The notes under the pieces were generated by a model that was given only the letters and a program-made list of their open reading frames with translations, did no database searches and had not been told where the DNA came from. Shown piece after piece: positions 23,950 to 31,314 of a stretch of 33,897 bases of DNA (positions within the stretch are counted from its first letter, which is position 1; the number at the start of each line of letters is the position of its first letter). Position numbers and translations under genes: made by a program. Source of the stretch: an uncultured Bacillota bacterium (GTDB taxonomy: Bacteria > Bacillota > Clostridia > Peptostreptococcales > Anaerovoracaceae); the NCBI GenBank assembly GCA_949295785.1, contig CASFMJ010000025.1, forward strand, positions 1 to 33,897, written 5' to 3'.

Positions 23950-25262
23950 TTACGATATCTTATCTGTCTGCTGCAGCACAGTCTGCATTTATGATTCTGA
24001 TATTTCTCGCCCTTGTTTTTCAGTTTTTTGTATGCTGCATGGGATATTTTTATCGAGCTAAATGGTATAATTGCAAAATACTGGCCATATTGGACATTCT
24101 GGCTGTTATGCTTCTGAGTTTTATGGCATCAGGCGTCCGAAGCCAGGCTTTTGGTGAGCCCGCATGGAAGATTACCAGGAAAATCATGGAACTTCCCGCA
24201 GCAGCAGTTTTTCTGCTTATTACTCTGACAACAGGATACGGGTGCTGGATATTGTGGCATCAGTGGAAATACAGAAAATCAGCTGTAACAAGGGCATCCG
24301 TAAGAGAGGGAGCAAACCTTATGCCTATGGGTCTATGCTTTTTTAAAGAGGACGGACAGCTGATTCTGACGAACATAAAGATGGAAGAACTCAGCCATCT
24401 GCTGTGCGGAGAGACTTTACAGAACGGCCGGCATTTCTGGCAGATGATTTCTCAGGGCAAACTCAAATCAGGAGCAAAAAGAAGCAGTGTTCCCGATGCG
24501 CATACGATTATTCTGCCGGAAGGGGCCGTATGGGTTTTCAACAGGCAAGTAATCAGTATGAACGATGAGGAGATTGTTCAGGTGACTGCAATGGATGCAA
24601 CGGAAATTTACAAGCTGACCGGCAGGCTGAAACAGGAAACATCCATGATGCAGGGAATGAACGCAAGACTGAAACTGTATAGCTGGAATGTGGAGAAACT
24701 TACACGAACCAATCAGAGGCTTGCGGCTAAGATTCAGATTCATGATTCTATAGGCAGGAACCTTATGATGACGCGGTATTATCTGGCAATGGGTATGCAG
24801 CAGTCTCTTGTGCCTGATCTTGATATGATATTGAACAAATGGCAGCATACCATTTCGCTGCTCCGATATGAAAAAGAACCCGATGAACTGCAGGAAACCT
24901 TTAAGTATCTTACCGATGCGGCATCATATGCAGGAGTCGAGATTGTACTTCATGGTGAGATTCCCCGTGAAAGCAGATTAGCCGAACTGGTGACAGCGGC
25001 AGGAGCAGAAGCCTTGACCAATGCGGTCAGACATGCAGGTGCAAGACAGCTCACAGTAAAAGTTTTTCTCAATGAAAGTAACTGTTGTGCTGTTTTTACC
25101 AATGATGGCCTGCCGCCTGAAAAGCCGCTGCAGGAAGGCGGTGGACTTACCGGTCTGCGCAGCCGTATAGAAGGCGAAGGCGGCACTGTTACCATCAGTG
25201 CAGATCCGGAGTTTACTCTGATGATAACAATACCCAGGGAAAGGAGGATGAATCCGGCATGA
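23946..25262 (+). CDS. Membrane sensor histidine kinase, NarL/DesK type
   Basis: A 438-residue kinase with three membrane helices (about 12-33, 44-62, 82-104), a PAS-like domain (about 115-222), a coiled coil (about 225-262) and a catalytic core. His266 in QIHDSIGRNL is the expected phosphorylated residue. The ATP-binding part has EALTNAVRHA (N box, Asn359), TNDG (G1) and GGGLTGLRSRI (G2). It overlaps the 7TM sensor gene and the response regulator gene by 4 nt each, so the three are made in linked amounts. It likely receives information from the 7TM protein and phosphorylates the NarL-type regulator. Signal unknown. Confidence 0.92.
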   Translation: MITISYLSAAAQSAFMILIFLALVFQFFVCCMGYFYRAKWYNCKILAILDILAVMLLSFMASGVRSQAFGEPAWKITRKIMELPAAAVFLLITLTTGYGCWILWHQWKYRKSAVTRASVREGANLMPMGLCFFKEDGQLILTNIKMEELSHLLCGETLQNGRHFWQMISQGKLKSGAKRSSVPDAHTIILPEGAVWVFNRQVISMNDEEIVQVTAMDATEIYKLTGRLKQETSMMQGMNARLKLYSWNVEKLTRTNQRLAAKIQIHDSIGRNLMMTRYYLAMGMQQSLVPDLDMILNKWQHTISLLRYEKEPDELQETFKYLTDAASYAGVEIVLHGEIPRESRLAELVTAAGAEALTNAVRHAGARQLTVKVFLNESNCCAVFTNDGLPPEKPLQEGGGLTGLRSRIEGEGGTVTISADPEFTLMITIPRERRMNPA

Positions 25263-25885
25263 TTAAAAATGTGCTTGTTGTTGAAGATGATCCGATGGCA
25301 CGCAAGCTTTTTGAGATTATTCTTAAAGGCAGCGGTCGCTATAATCTTGAGGCATCTATTGAAAGCGCCTCTCTGGCTGAGTTTTACTGTATGACAAACC
25401 CCATCGATCTGATTCTGATGGACGTGTGCACAGCGCTGCATGCCAGTGGTCTTGATGCGGCCGCCAGAATAAAGGAAAAATATCCTCATATTAAGGTTAT
25501 CATAGTAACAAGTCAGCCTGAATGCGATTTTATTGAAAGGGCAAGGCAGGGAGGAGTAGACAGTTTCTGGTATAAGGATCCTTCGGAAGATATATTGCTT
25601 GAAATCATGGACAGAACTATGAATGGAGAATCAGTATACCCTGATACAACGCCGATGCTGAAGCTGGGAATGGCCAGCAGTGTGGAATTTACACCGAGGG
25701 AACTGGAAGTTCTCAGGGAACTTACAAGTGGAGATACGGATGATATAATTGCAGAACGTCTGCATCTTTCGGTAAACACTGTAAAGAAACATATTAAAAG
25801 CATGTTTCAGAAAACAGGCTTTACATCAAGAACACAGCTGGCGGTTATGGCCAGAGAAAGCGGTCTGGTAATCCGTGGATTTTAG
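25259..25885 (+). CDS. NarL/FixJ-family response regulator
   Basis: A 208-residue DNA-binding regulator. The receiver has the acidic pair Asp10/Asp11 (VEDDP), phosphate acceptor Asp55 (LILMDV), Thr84 (IVTSQ) and Lys106 (WYKD). The LuxR-type helix-turn-helix (about 144-198) reads FTPRELEVLREL...IAERLHLSVNTVKKHIKSMFQKTG. All key residues are intact. The ATG overlaps the TGA of the kinase gene. Candidate targets are the dyad at 22127-22159 and the smaller dyad at 26120-26134; neither is proven. A strong terminator follows at 25991. Confidence 0.95.
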   Translation: MIKNVLVVEDDPMARKLFEIILKGSGRYNLEASIESASLAEFYCMTNPIDLILMDVCTALHASGLDAAARIKEKYPHIKVIIVTSQPECDFIERARQGGVDSFWYKDPSEDILLEIMDRTMNGESVYPDTTPMLKLGMASSVEFTPRELEVLRELTSGDTDDIIAERLHLSVNTVKKHIKSMFQKTGFTSRTQLAVMARESGLVIRGF

Positions 25886-25990
25886 CCGCCGGTACCAAAG
25901 AAAAGTATTCTGACGTTTTCATAAAATACTATAAATTTTTAAATCTGAAATATACATATCAAATATAAAAAGACTGAGAAACATAGAAGA

Positions 25991-26030
25991 AAAACCTCTT
26001 TTGACCATAAGGTCAGAAGAGGTTTTTTTT
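25991..26030 (+). terminator. Strong intrinsic terminator after the regulator gene
   Basis: AAAACCTCTTTTGACC (25991-26006) pairs with GGTCAGAAGAGGTTTT (26011-26026), one G-U pair, ATAA loop, T8 tract. It separates the sensor operon from the pseudo-receiver gene, which therefore needs its own promoter. Confidence 0.93.
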
Positions 26031-26119
26031 GTAGATGAAAAGTTCCTTTTTCATAAAACCATGGTGTCCTTTTTAATTCAGATTACGAAAAAATGCAAAA
26101 GGTACTCTTTTGGGTGATG

Positions 26120-26134
26120 TTCCACCATATGGAA
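26120..26134. promoter_or_regulatory. Small dyad upstream of the pseudo-receiver gene
   Basis: TTCCACCATATGGAA has TTCCA/TGGAA arms with a 5-bp centre. It lies about 70 bp before the start codon, upstream of AT-rich sequence with -10-like boxes (TAAAAT 26140, TATATT 26145) but no good -35, as expected for an activated promoter. Candidate regulator site only. Confidence 0.3.
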
Positions 26135-26205
26135 ATGATTAAAATATATTCAATAAAACGAGTAGATCTTCAATGAGCAGTCAGAAGATTCAGGGAGGTG
26201 ATGGA

Positions 26206-26592
26206 TTGCGGACCGTAGTAATAAGCACACAAAACAGCCTGCTGTCAGGAGCTATCATCAAATATATGCAGGAGCGGAGTGAATTGAGACCTGTGCGTAT
26301 TCTGGAGGATACCGATGATGAACCGCTTAAAACATGCAGGTCAGTTCGTGCGGATGTTCTTCTTATGGAGGTAACTCAGGTATCGCCTTACACATTTTCA
26401 CAGCGCAGAAGCTCAGCATCCCGGATTCGAAGGCATCTGCCGTCTTGCAGGATTGCGTTTATCTGCGATGAAAACGCGTATCCGGAGACTGCAAAAATGG
26501 TAAAGGAGCTCAGCAGAGACGGAGGAATAGATACCTTCTTTTACAGCTCTGTAACAGGAGAATATCTCGTTGATATGCTGGACACATTATAG
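26206..26592 (+). CDS. Stand-alone receiver-like protein, Asp replaced by Glu
   Basis: A 128-residue protein with receiver-domain layout and no DNA-binding domain. The phospho-acceptor strand reads VLLMEV with Glu55 at the same residue number as Asp55 (LILMDV) of the upstream regulator. The acidic pair after strand 1 is missing (ISTQNS) and the conserved Lys is lacking (FFYSSV). It cannot be phosphorylated in the usual way; Glu can mimic phospho-Asp. The start TTG 26206 is 7 nt after GGAGG; ATG 26173 has no ribosome site and ATG 26202 stops at once. Its place between the two-component genes and the lipoprotein suggests an accessory role in the same circuit. Confidence 0.75.
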   Translation: MRTVVISTQNSLLSGAIIKYMQERSELRPVRILEDTDDEPLKTCRSVRADVLLMEVTQVSPYTFSQRRSSASRIRRHLPSCRIAFICDENAYPETAKMVKELSRDGGIDTFFYSSVTGEYLVDMLDTL

Positions 26593-26637
26593 CAGTATGA
26601 TGTTCATGCATAATTAAAAAATGAAAGGAGAAAGGAA

Positions 26638-27117
26638 ATGAAAAAGTTAGTTGTAATAATGCTTGCACTGATGATGGTATTCGCTGTTACTGCATGCGGC
26701 GGAGGTGGTGATGGCTCTGAAAAAGGAGGGGATTCGGACGCAAAATCCAATCTAATGAAAGTAGGCGGTTACACCGCAGAATACAAGGGATACGAGATTG
26801 TAAAGGATTATGACGGGGATGATGCTATAGCAATAACATGGAACTATACCAATGACGGAGAAGAAGCAATGTCATTTAACTGGGCATTCTATTACACACT
26901 TTTCCAGGATGGAGCAGAACTCGATCACAGTACGGTGTTCATTGAAGGTACATACGATACTTTAGATGAGGACATCAATAAGGAGATTCAGCCCGGCAAT
27001 TCAATAGAGGTAAAGACCACAAACAAGCTGACCAGCCTTGAAAGTCCTGTTACGATAGAATATCAAGGGCTTCTTACTGATGACGAAGGAACAATAGAAA
27101 TCGACATTACTAAATAA
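26638..27117 (+). CDS. Lipoprotein, DUF5067-like
   Basis: A 159-residue lipoprotein. The signal peptide ends in the lipobox VTAC with lipidated Cys20, followed by a Gly/Asp/Lys-rich spacer. The rest is a beta-rich domain (GYTAEYKGYEIVKDYDGDDA IAITWNYTNDGEEAMSFNWAF) like DUF5067/DUF4352-type extracellular lipoprotein domains. It is attached to the outer face of the membrane. AAAGGAG precedes the ATG, 45 nt after the pseudo-receiver gene, so co-transcription is likely. It may present a signal to, or be induced by, the sensor genes upstream (inference). Confidence 0.85.
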   Translation: MKKLVVIMLALMMVFAVTACGGGGDGSEKGGDSDAKSNLMKVGGYTAEYKGYEIVKDYDGDDAIAITWNYTNDGEEAMSFNWAFYYTLFQDGAELDHSTVFIEGTYDTLDEDINKEIQPGNSIEVKTTNKLTSLESPVTIEYQGLLTDDEGTIEIDITK

Positions 27118-27154
27118 ACATAGCGCGGATTTCATAAGGGCCTGTGGCGTGACT

Positions 27155-27183
27155 GCGGCAGAGGAACGTCGTTTCACTGCCGC
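27155..27183 (+). other. GC-rich hairpin before the DUF4428 gene
   Basis: GCGGCAG (27155-27161) pairs with CTGCCGC (27177-27183) with an inner AAC/GTT stem. No T tract follows, so it is not a typical terminator; it could be a partial attenuator or an mRNA-stabilising structure. Confidence 0.35.
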
Positions 27184-27286
27184 CGCCGGCCGTAATGTAC
27201 AGAATTGAAGTGCAGAGGCGGCATTCCGTTACAGGTGAAAGGGATTTTTTGTAAAAACAGGAGCAAAGAGACAGGAGGAATTAACC

Positions 27287-28165
27287 GTGGGACTTTTTGA
27301 AAAAAAATTCTGTGATATCTGCGGCGAGAAAATAGGTATGCTGGGAAACAGGAAACTGGAAGACGGCAACATGTGCAAGGACTGTGCTAAAAACCTTTCG
27401 CCGTGGTTTGACGACAGACGGCACAGCACCGTAGAAGAAATAAAAAAGCAGCTTAAGATGCGTGAAGAAAACCGCAGGCTTGCAGCTTCTTTCCGACCCG
27501 GCAGAGTAATAAGATCGGAAAGACACAACCTCTATGTAGATGAGGGACAGCAGCTGTTTGCTGTCTCTGCCAATCTTGACAGAGAAGATAATCCCGATAT
27601 TCTTTCATTGAGTCTGATTACGGGATGCAGCATGGATGTGGAGGAAGACCGTACAGAGGAGTACTGGACCAACAGCGACGGAGAAGATGTAAGCTACAAT
27701 CCGCCGAGATACAGATACATATACGACTATTATCTGCATATTTATCTGAACCATCCATATATCGACGACATGAAGCTGCGTCTTAATTCCGGCGAAATTT
27801 CGGAAGAGGAACGTAATCGCCTATTAGATGTAGAACGCGCCGGACAGGAAATGAGAGGCTACATTCAGAGTGTGACCGGCTGTATGCCGGGAGGCATGGG
27901 CATGAACAACGGTGGAATGAACATGAGAATGCAGCCGGGCATGGGTATGAACGGTCAGAACATGGGAATGCAGCCGGGCATGGGTATGAACGGCCAGAAC
28001 ATGTATCCCAATATGAGCATGCAGGGAGGTATGGCGGCAGCCGCAGGAGGCATGACGGCAGGATTTGCCGGAAACGACGCCGAAGAAGGACCCTGGGTGT
28101 GTCCCTCTTGCGGAACATCCAATACGGGAAGATTCTGTGAGAACTGCGGTAATCCCAAAAGATAA
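27287..28165 (+). CDS. DUF4428 protein with C-terminal zinc ribbon
   Basis: A 292-residue cytoplasmic protein. The N-terminus is a DUF4428 zinc-binding module (Cys9, Cys12, Cys30, Cys33; FCDICGEKIGMLGNRKLEDG) followed by the helix LSPWFDDRRHSTVEEIKKQL. The middle (about 75-195) is a beta-rich domain with many Tyr/Asp residues, of unknown role. A Met/Gly/Asn-rich low-complexity stretch (about 200-258) with a duplicated 13-residue unit follows, then a zinc ribbon (CPSCG...CENCG). The GTG start is 8 nt after AGGAGG. Related proteins often occur with membrane or stress modules, but their function is not known. Confidence 0.8.
   Translation: MGLFEKKFCDICGEKIGMLGNRKLEDGNMCKDCAKNLSPWFDDRRHSTVEEIKKQLKMREENRRLAASFRPGRVIRSERHNLYVDEGQQLFAVSANLDREDNPDILSLSLITGCSMDVEEDRTEEYWTNSDGEDVSYNPPRYRYIYDYYLHIYLNHPYIDDMKLRLNSGEISEEERNRLLDVERAGQEMRGYIQSVTGCMPGGMGMNNGGMNMRMQPGMGMNGQNMGMQPGMGMNGQNMYPNMSMQGGMAAAAGGMTAGFAGNDAEEGPWVCPSCGTSNTGRFCENCGNPKR
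27929..28006 (+). repeat. 39-bp tandem duplication in the Met/Gly-rich linker
   Basis: Two near-identical 39-bp units (27929-27967, 27968-28006) each encode MQPGMGMNGQNM plus one residue. Only a few bases differ, implying recent duplication. Confidence 0.85.
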
Positions 28166-28239
28166 AACGATATGTGTGTATAGAAAAGGGAAGATGAGCG
28201 GAAAAGAGTCTTCTCGGGAATTTTTCAGAGGTACAGCAT

Positions 28240-29049
28240 ATGACAGATGTGAATAAAGTGATAGCCTTGAATCGCCTTCGTGCAGAAATATTGGACGAAG
28301 AGATATCACCGGCGCAGAAGAAATATTACCTTGAACTGGCTCAGTGGCTTGAAGAGCGGGATATCGAGACCGCAGAGGAAGCCACAGAAGCCATAAAAGA
28401 AACTCCGTATTATGATGGAGCCGCTCTGGCAAAGGAACTTGACGGTATTCATCTGAGAATCCGTGCAGCCAGAGAACTGGGCTATGAGGAAGTGGAAAAA
28501 ATTCATTTGCAGAGGAGGGAAAAACTGCTTTCACAGGGACTGAAGGCCTACGCTTTTTCACAGGAATGGATTGATGATTATAACAGAGTACAGGAGGCTT
28601 CTGTACGGTACATGAAGCGCAAGGAAGTATTCGGCCGTATATTCTGTGATTATATCCGGATTTTCGGAAACTCACAAAGAGAACACCGGATGAATGCAGT
28701 CAATGACCTGAAAAAATCTCTCTCAGAACTTGACCGTATGGGAGTGAGCTTTGAGGAACTGCTGAAGCAGAAAGCATACAGACAGCTGACTATGGCCACT
28801 GACGAGGGGCTGGAACGCTTCGCTGCATTTATCGATAAATTCCGTAAAACCGGAGATGTGGAGGATGAAGTGGACTTGACCCGTCTGAAAGACGAACAGG
28901 ATAGGGTTGGACGGTGGGCCAGGGAACACGCCGAAAAACTTGCAGAGGTAGGGAAGCAGGAGCAGTGGAACAGAGCAATCTGTATAGCAGTACCCTCCGA
29001 TGATGCGATGGGATATGACTTTATCGCTATGAAGGAGGTGAAGGTATGA
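28240..29049 (+). CDS. Helical cytoplasmic protein, unknown function
   Basis: A 269-residue, charged and largely helical protein without Cys-rich modules, signal peptide or membrane helix. Visible blocks include SPAQKKYYLELAQWLEERDI near the start and YMKRKEVFGRIFCDYIRIFG in the middle. I do not recognise the family. Ribosome site is weak (AGAGG about 9 nt upstream). It starts 74 nt after the DUF4428 gene, and its stop overlaps the next start, so it belongs to the same operon and may act in a complex with the following protein. Confidence 0.75.
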   Translation: MTDVNKVIALNRLRAEILDEEISPAQKKYYLELAQWLEERDIETAEEATEAIKETPYYDGAALAKELDGIHLRIRAARELGYEEVEKIHLQRREKLLSQGLKAYAFSQEWIDDYNRVQEASVRYMKRKEVFGRIFCDYIRIFGNSQREHRMNAVNDLKKSLSELDRMGVSFEELLKQKAYRQLTMATDEGLERFAAFIDKFRKTGDVEDEVDLTRLKDEQDRVGRWAREHAEKLAEVGKQEQWNRAICIAVPSDDAMGYDFIAMKEVKV

Positions 29050-30482
29050 TGGATCCTATTTGGCAGGCCACCCTTGAAGGATATGTAAAGCTGCTTTATG
29101 ACAATGACCCACAAGGTCCTTTGCTGGAGAGTATTCATGATTTTGAAGACAGGTTTTGCCGGCTTGCTGAAGAAAACAGCGGAAATCCGGATGTAGCCGG
29201 GATTCTGAGTAAGGCAGGACTTCAGGACGAATATAACCGGTTGTATATGGCTTCCATCAACCGGAACAATAACTATAGCAGCATCTCGGGAGAAGAACAG
29301 CCACAGGCGTTCGATTATCAGAAAGAACAAAGACTTCCTACCGTCAAAGAGTTTTTAAACAGCTACAGACTTGTGTATGAAGAAATCAGACCAAATGCCC
29401 GTGAAGCAACAAACAGAGCCTATGAAAAGCTGTTTGAGGTGGAGCAGCGGACGGATGACCTGATTGAAGCTCAGATGATTATAGAGAAGGAAAAACTGAT
29501 TCTCAACACGGTTATTGCAGATTATAAAGAACTTGCAGAAGATTTTCTCAAAGCTGCAGATCCCAATTATGAAATAACCTCGTCAGTTGTAAAGCTGTCA
29601 GCGGGAGCCTATGCTACAGCCAACACCCTGGATGAGATTACTTATATGGGAGAGATGGCCAGAGGAAAAGCCGATGATTTGGCCGTTCAGAATCTTGTAA
29701 AGATGGAGATACTTATTCAGCTTACGACTTTAATCTTTGCCTGGGCTCATACAAAGCGAAAAATACGAGAGGGAGGACCATATGTGGCAGATTATGCTCA
29801 GGCCATGGTGGTTACACGAGAAAAAACCCGTTCCTGTTATCGTTTCATGAGCAGAGACATGGGAATCGATTTTGACAAAATTGAAAGCACGCCTTTTTAT
29901 CGTATTATGCTTTTAGATCCCAAAGGACTGGATGAATTGTGGAGAATCAAGAAGGTGATGCATCCGGATAATATTAAAGCAGCAAAATATATACTGTTTG
30001 AGGAAATCCTGACAGATCGCAGTATGGAAGATATTCTGCTTTCTCCTCAGAAGCAGCCATATTATGAACCCGTGGACAATATCCACGACGATCCGGGGCT
30101 GGACGATGAGTATATGGCCATTGCAGAAGAACTCAACAGGGACATTCCATATTTCCGTCGTAACAGAACTGAAACCAAGCTCAGAGAAGAAAGAAAAGCT
30201 GCAAAAAAAGTCTTTTCGTCGGATGATCTCATGAATAATATGAACCGGCTTAATAAAGAACTTTCTGAAGGAGCAGGAGGCACACCGGCTGGAAATGCCA
30301 CAAACATGGCGGGCAGTTCCGCCGGCAGAGCCGCATCAGGCTTAGGAGCAGCTGCAGATACAGTTAAAAATATGACTCCGGATATGAAAAAAGAAATAGG
30401 AAAAAGCGCTGCAGAAAATGCTGCAACATCAGCCGTTAAAGAAATAGGAAGAGGCCTTTTGCGAGGCTTTCTGCGAAAATAA
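29046..30482 (+). CDS. Large helical protein, unknown function
   Basis: A 478-residue protein that I do not recognise. The first third is acidic and helical, and the middle has a mildly hydrophobic stretch (VKMEILIQLTTLIFAWAH, about 220-237) that may dip into the membrane or pack in a core. A conserved-looking block follows (YRFMSRDMGIDFDKIESTPFY). The C-terminal about 80 residues are Ala/Gly/Ser-rich and amphipathic (GSSAGRAASGLGAAADTV). An ideal AAGGAGG site is 7 nt before ATG 29046, inside the end of the previous gene, so the two are translationally coupled. Confidence 0.8.
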   Translation: MMDPIWQATLEGYVKLLYDNDPQGPLLESIHDFEDRFCRLAEENSGNPDVAGILSKAGLQDEYNRLYMASINRNNNYSSISGEEQPQAFDYQKEQRLPTVKEFLNSYRLVYEEIRPNAREATNRAYEKLFEVEQRTDDLIEAQMIIEKEKLILNTVIADYKELAEDFLKAADPNYEITSSVVKLSAGAYATANTLDEITYMGEMARGKADDLAVQNLVKMEILIQLTTLIFAWAHTKRKIREGGPYVADYAQAMVVTREKTRSCYRFMSRDMGIDFDKIESTPFYRIMLLDPKGLDELWRIKKVMHPDNIKAAKYILFEEILTDRSMEDILLSPQKQPYYEPVDNIHDDPGLDDEYMAIAEELNRDIPYFRRNRTETKLREERKAAKKVFSSDDLMNNMNRLNKELSEGAGGTPAGNATNMAGSSAGRAASGLGAAADTVKNMTPDMKKEIGKSAAENAATSAVKEIGRGLLRGFLRK

Positions 30483-30617
30483 GAGGTAAGTATAAATTTT
30501 CAGTTCGATATACCGGATGGTTACAGAAATATAGGCTCTCCGGACTGAATTCGATAGTTCAGCCGGCAGCTGATATGAAAAATATTATGCAGTTTATAAA
30601 AGGAAAAGGAGGAACTT

Positions 30618-31148
30618 ATGAAAAACAAATTTAGAATGACAGTCGTTATGATGATTGCGTTTATGATGGTATTTACTGTTACAGGCTGTGGAAATTCCGG
30701 AGGCAAAGTAAAGGGTGAGACCTTTGACGGCGGGAACATTGAAGTGTTTGTTCCGGAAGGATGGGCAGCTTACCACGGGCCTGACATCTTCGACGATTAC
30801 GAGGAAGGATATAATCCTAATGTGGTAAATTTGGGGAAAGGGTCAAAGAGCGATGCTGATCTGTTCAATGTACCCATGGTAAATATTACCTATAGCGCAG
30901 ACAAATCAATGGTGACTCCTACTAAAGATTATTATGAGGAAGCTAAGGACATCAAGGATATTGAGACAGATGAATACACATGGAAAGGTTTTACTGCAGT
31001 CAGCATGGGATATCCCGTGGCAATATTGTTTGCTGAAAAAGGAGATGTGCAGATTCAGGTAAATGTAAGTCTTGAAGGCGATGAGGACAAAGTAACTGTT
31101 GAAGATGCAGATTTCATTGCAATTCTAAATGGAATAAAGGCTAAATAG
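30618..31148 (+). CDS. Lipoprotein, unknown function
   Basis: A 176-residue lipoprotein with a signal peptide ending in lipobox VTGC (Cys24) and a mature domain (GGNIEVFVPEGWAAYHGP then PMVNITYSADKS). The pattern of a short beta-rich domain starting with a VPEGW-type strand occurs in several clostridial lipoproteins; no function is known. AAAGGAGG precedes the ATG. It is 135 nt after the 478-residue gene and closes the locus at a strong terminator. Its signal peptide resembles that of the lipoprotein at 26638 (FMMVFTVTGC versus LMMVFAVTAC), suggesting a paralogous origin. Confidence 0.85.
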   Translation: MKNKFRMTVVMMIAFMMVFTVTGCGNSGGKVKGETFDGGNIEVFVPEGWAAYHGPDIFDDYEEGYNPNVVNLGKGSKSDADLFNVPMVNITYSADKSMVTPTKDYYEEAKDIKDIETDEYTWKGFTAVSMGYPVAILFAEKGDVQIQVNVSLEGDEDKVTVEDADFIAILNGIKAK

Positions 31149-31168
31149 CAATTTCAGGGACAGATAAT

Positions 31169-31200
31169 AATGCCCGGTCTCAAAAGAGGCCGGGCATTTA
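31169..31200 (+). terminator. Intrinsic terminator closing the lipoprotein locus
   Basis: AATGCCCGGTCTC (31169-31181), AAAA loop, GAGGCCGGGCATT (31186-31198), one G-U pair, T run. It can also work for the convergent minus-strand genes. Confidence 0.9.
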
Positions 31201-31314
31201 ATATTGTATAAACACTTCTGAGTATTATAACAGTCAGTATAAATTCATATTGAATACCCCCATTTTATTATATGGTAAAGGTCAACTGAGCGGGAATGTT
31301 ATTTTTCTGTATAG

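Noticed and set aside
27824..28675. 283-codon minus-strand frame across the DUF4428 gene and the next gene
   Set aside because: Overlaps two well-supported plus-strand genes; the His/Ser-rich repeats are the antisense of the Met/Gly repeat.
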